A DNA stretch of 34,448 nucleotides from Phenylobacterium sp. (GTDB lineage: Bacteria > Pseudomonadota > Alphaproteobacteria > Caulobacterales > Caulobacteraceae), in contig NZ_SSMZ01000244.1 in assembly GCF_004799395.1 (NCBI RefSeq), forward strand, positions 1 to 34,448, given 5' to 3'. The notes under the pieces were generated by a model. The model had not been told where the DNA came from. It was given only the letters and a program-made list of their open reading frames with translations, and did no database searches. How positions within the stretch are numbered: the first letter of the stretch is position 1; each line of letters begins with the position of its first letter. Positions 32,005-34,448 of this stretch are shown in pieces. The position numbers and the translations under genes were made by a program.

Positions 32005-32412
32005 ATGGCGCATTCGGGCGCGCGATCTCCAGGCGGCTGGGTTGTGGGTCTCGCCGCATTCGCGGTCGCGGCGGCTGCGGCCTCCGCCGCCTCGGCCCAT
32101 CACTCATTCCAGATGTTCGACAAGGACCATCCGGTGGAGATCCAGGGCACGGTCAAGTCGTGGGAGTTCACCAACCCGCACAGCTGGCTGGTGATGATGG
32201 TCATGAGGAATGGTCACCCGACCGAGATCAAGGTCGAGGGCGCAAGCGTGCTGACCCTGGTGCGACAAGGTTTCGGACTCAACACGTTCGCGCCGGGTGA
32301 GAAGCTCGACCTCGTGATCAGCCCCCTCAAGAACGGCGGGCCGGGCGGCGCCTTCATCAAGGCCACCAAGTCCGACGGGACGGTCCTAACCGAGTCGCCC
32401 ACGCCGAACTGA
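32005..32412 (+). CDS. Exported DUF6152-like protein
   Basis: 135 residues. A signal peptide runs to ASAASA (about residue 30), then the mature protein opens AHHSFQMFDKDHPVEIQG and continues VKSWEFTNPHSWL, the pattern of the DUF6152 family. The closely spaced histidines near the mature N-terminus could bind metal in the periplasm. Length is typical. GGGAGAGA lies 7 bases before the ATG. Followed after 36 bases by the fusion gene on the same strand, so they are probably co-transcribed. Function of the family is unknown. Confidence 0.85.
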   Translation: MAHSGARSPGGWVVGLAAFAVAAAAASAASAHHSFQMFDKDHPVEIQGTVKSWEFTNPHSWLVMMVMRNGHPTEIKVEGASVLTLVRQGFGLNTFAPGEKLDLVISPLKNGGPGGAFIKATKSDGTVLTESPTPN

Positions 32413-32448
32413 CTGCAAGGATCGCGCGCGTCGCGACAGGGGAATGTC

Positions 32449-34448
32449 ATGAAGATCAGAGTTGGGTTCCGCGGCGGGGCGTCTGTCGTTGCGGTCTGCA
32501 TCGCTGCGGCGGGCTTGCTGGGCGTGGGCGCTGCAAGCGCCCAACAGGTGAAGTATCCGGCCAGCGGTCCGAAATTGCCGCAGTGGACGGCGTTGCCGGA
32601 TTGGAACGGCCTTTGGGAACGCGGCGGCGACATCGTCTGGAACGACAAGTTCCCGTTCAAGGCGGGCGAGCCGGAGCTGCCGCCCTACAATGACTCCTAT
32701 CTGAAGGAGTATCTGGCCCGGCGCGCCGAGATGCGCGCCGACGCCTTGGCTGGCCGCCCACGCACCTTCAAGGGCGCCGGGCTCTACGGCAGCATGCCGG
32801 CGATGATGATCATGCTCTTCCCAATGGATATCCAGATCAATCCCCGGGAAGTGGTGATCATGAGCGCCAACGGCGGCGGTCCTCGCGAGATCTACACCGA
32901 CGGACGTGTTCATCCGGACGGTACTCTGCCGAGCTCGAAGGGGCACTCCATCGGCCATTGGGAAGGCAAGACCCTGGTCGTCGACACCTGCTGCTTCCGG
33001 GAGGACACGCGGCTGCCGGGTGGTGGCGCGCACAGCGACCAGATGCATGTGACCGAGCGGCTATGGGCGCCCGACGCGCGCACCCTGAAGGATGCGATCA
33101 CGGTCGAGGACCCGAAAGCCTTCACCAAGCCCTGGACGACCGAAAAGACCTACTACCGCCGGCTCGACTGGGAGCAGGTGGAGTACGATGAGGGCGAAAA
33201 CGCGCGCGACTTCGACAAGCCCTCGCCGGACGGTGAGGCGACGTTCGGGGCGCCGCCGGCGGACGGCGGATCGACGTTCGGGGCGCCCCCGAAGGCGGAC
33301 GGCGCGTCGCCTTCGCCTGCGGCGAGGCCGCTGGGCAAACCCGCGACGACCGAGGGCCTGCAAAAGGCTACCGCCTTGGCGGTCGGCAATCTGGCCTGGG
33401 AGACGGTCGTGGTCGCCGAGGTGAAGCGCGGCGCCGACAAGATCACCTGGAATGGCGTGACTCGCTCGGTGACATGGCATTGCACCGCCGCGTCGGACGG
33501 AACCGGGGCCTTCTGCGAACAGCCGCCTTCGGCGGGCGCCAATGGCCCGCCTGGAGGGCGTCCCGCCATGGCGGCGGCCGCCGAGCCCGCGGCGCCGCGG
33601 GCGAGCGCCGCACCGACGCTCGCCAAGAATACGGTGACGGTCGGCGGCCAGGATCGCGACTACTATTTCTTCGTGCCGCCGAAGGCCGACCGCGCCGGCT
33701 TCAACCAGGTGGTCTATGCCCTGCACGACAACGGCCAGACGGCGCAGCAGTTCGCCGAGACGTCGGGGTGGATGAAGGTCGCCGCCGAGAACGGCTTTGT
33801 CGTCGTCTTCCCGGAGACCGTCCAGAAAGACTGGGGCCCCAGCGCCGGTGGTGAGGACGATTACCTGGCAGCTGTGCTCGCCCACGCCGGCACGCACATG
33901 CTGATCCCGCCGCCTCCGGGCGGAGGCGGCGGCCCGCGCGGTGGCGGTGGCGGTGGCGGCCGGGCCGCAGGCGCCCCTGGCGCAGCTGCTGCGGAAGGCG
34001 ACGCCGGACGACGGCAAGGTCCCCCGCGGGTGCGGACCTGGGCGCCGTTCCAGTACCTGACCGGCGTCGGCGCCGGGGCCACTCTGGCGCAGTCGTTTGC
34101 GATGAACCATCCGGGGCTCTACGCCGCGGTGGCGACGGTCGATGGCGCGGCCAACGACGAGGCCTACATCAAGAGCGAACAGCCGGCGGACGGCGCGTTC
34201 CTCCACATCTGGCCTGACAAGGCGCTGGTCCCGGTCTGGAAGCAGCAGAAGAAGGACGTGCCGGTCGCCGCGTGGCTATTCACCCACGGGGCGCCCACCG
34301 CCGCCGGGACGCGGCAGGCCGACTACTGGAAGCGGGCCGACCATGTGGCGGCTGCGGCCACGACGGAGAGCGCCGGCGGCTATCAGACGGCGGTGTTCAC
34401 CTCGCGGGACAACCCTGCCCAGCAGGTCCGCACCACCACGCTGCCGGC
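32449..34448 (+). CDS. Exported fusion: uncharacterised envelope domain plus esterase-like domain lacking the nucleophile (partial at right edge)
   Basis: 666 codons are open to the window edge. The signal peptide ends at ASA (about residue 31). Residues ~40-250 form a domain of a large uncharacterised exported family, recognised by GHSIGHWEGKTLVVDTCCF, HSDQMHVTER and VEDPKAFTKPWT. A linker with two 33-bp repeats (TFGAPP units at 265 and 276) follows, then from ~396 an alpha/beta-hydrolase half like PHB-depolymerase-type esterases (YYFFVPPKADRAGFNQVVYALHDNG, ETSGWMKVAAENGFVVVFPE). A Gly/Pro/Ala-rich insertion occupies ~485-524. At the nucleophile elbow the sequence is TGVGAGAT, with Gly541 where esterases have Ser (GxSxG); so catalysis is doubtful. 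ATG 32449 has GGGGA 6 bases ahead. Confidence 0.8.
   Translation, partial: MKIRVGFRGGASVVAVCIAAAGLLGVGAASAQQVKYPASGPKLPQWTALPDWNGLWERGGDIVWNDKFPFKAGEPELPPYNDSYLKEYLARRAEMRADALAGRPRTFKGAGLYGSMPAMMIMLFPMDIQINPREVVIMSANGGGPREIYTDGRVHPDGTLPSSKGHSIGHWEGKTLVVDTCCFREDTRLPGGGAHSDQMHVTERLWAPDARTLKDAITVEDPKAFTKPWTTEKTYYRRLDWEQVEYDEGENARDFDKPSPDGEATFGAPPADGGSTFGAPPKADGASPSPAARPLGKPATTEGLQKATALAVGNLAWETVVVAEVKRGADKITWNGVTRSVTWHCTAASDGTGAFCEQPPSAGANGPPGGRPAMAAAAEPAAPRASAAPTLAKNTVTVGGQDRDYYFFVPPKADRAGFNQVVYALHDNGQTAQQFAETSGWMKVAAENGFVVVFPETVQKDWGPSAGGEDDYLAAVLAHAGTHMLIPPPPGGGGGPRGGGGGGGRAAGAPGAAAAEGDAGRRQGPPRVRTWAPFQYLTGVGAGATLAQSFAMNHPGLYAAVATVDGAANDEAYIKSEQPADGAFLHIWPDKALVPVWKQQKKDVPVAAWLFTHGAPTAAGTRQADYWKRADHVAAAATTESAGGYQTAVFTSRDNPAQQVRTTTLP
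33229..33294 (+). repeat. Tandem 33-bp repeat inside the fusion gene
   Basis: Two in-frame 33-bp units (33229-33261 and 33262-33294) encode DGxxTFGAPPx, followed by a partial third (ADGAS). This lies in the flexible linker between the two domains and could expand or contract without frameshift. Confidence 0.7.

Noticed and set aside
31971-32300. ATG with AGGAGG 12 bases upstream, overlapping the DUF6152-like gene in another frame
   Set aside because: Spacing is too long and the frame turns into the Arg/Gly-rich shadow of the exported protein; a leader peptide cannot be excluded but is not supported.
33061-34206. 381-codon open frame antisense to the fusion gene
   Set aside because: Low-complexity Arg/Gly frame opposite a protein with signal peptide and two recognisable domains.
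1-34448. CRISPR arrays, transposases and rRNA genes
   Set aside because: No regularly spaced repeats, DDE-type proteins or rRNA segments were seen.

Overview
The window looks like a chromosomal stretch of a GC-rich alphaproteobacterium, most probably Caulobacterales (Caulobacter/Phenylobacterium type). Pointers are the strong GC bias at third codon positions, the gene families present (ECF sigma/ChrR pair, NodT-type outer membrane lipoprotein, paired DUF6644-like proteins, DUF6152-like protein, BBE-type FAD oxidase with Tat signal) and a tRNA promoter that resembles the Caulobacter sigma-73 consensus. No rRNA, CRISPR array, intact transposase or intact phage gene is visible. Organism assignment is inference.

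Layout. 1-2560: the start of a class C beta-lactamase-like serine hydrolase running off the left edge, a PEBP/YbhB protein, a divergent exported alpha/beta hydrolase and a small lipoprotein. 2585-3039: a tRNA-Ile(CAU) gene followed by an AT-richer stretch with 20-bp-spaced repeats that looks like an old integration site. 3040-6868: a sugar cassette (glycogen-debranching-type glycosidase, gluconokinase, a convergent glucose-dehydrogenase-like SDR and a small coupled ORF). 6869-7663: a gene graveyard with a frameshifted phospholipase D remnant abutting the C-terminal tail of an unrelated exported protein. 7664-9634: a membrane-anchored TPR protein. 9854-12599: an SDR/MDR oxidoreductase operon divergent from an XRE/MmyB-type regulator, with three GACGCAC half-sites in between. 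12722-14518: a Tat-exported, probably bicovalent FAD oxidase. 14736-18849: a complete EmrA/EmrB/outer-membrane efflux operon with 4-bp overlaps. 18850-19428: mostly empty, with hairpins. 19429-22583: a PQQ-type sugar dehydrogenase fused to cytochrome c next to an ECF sigma/ChrR pair; both transcription units carry the same TGATCC-N16-CGTA promoter. 22666-25074: exported amidohydrolase and an exported protein of unknown function.

25196-34448 is the most interesting part: a leftward operon for a diheme CcoP-like cytochrome c, a PpiC/SurA-like chaperone and a HupE/UreJ membrane protein; divergently, two paralogous small membrane proteins (DUF6644-like); then an OmpR/EnvZ-type two-component system; then a DUF6152-like exported protein and a large exported fusion whose esterase-like half lacks the nucleophilic serine. 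The cytochrome has Cys where the second heme's axial Met is expected. I read this as an envelope redox or metal-linked system under its own two-component control, function unknown; linkage is inferred from gene order and intergenic motifs.

How the genes may work together: the sugar cassette could release glucose from alpha-glucans, oxidise it to gluconate and phosphorylate it for the Entner-Doudoroff route; the sigma/ChrR pair (all eight zinc ligands conserved) probably responds to singlet oxygen or related stress and switches on itself and the periplasmic PQQ dehydrogenase. The window ends inside the fusion gene.
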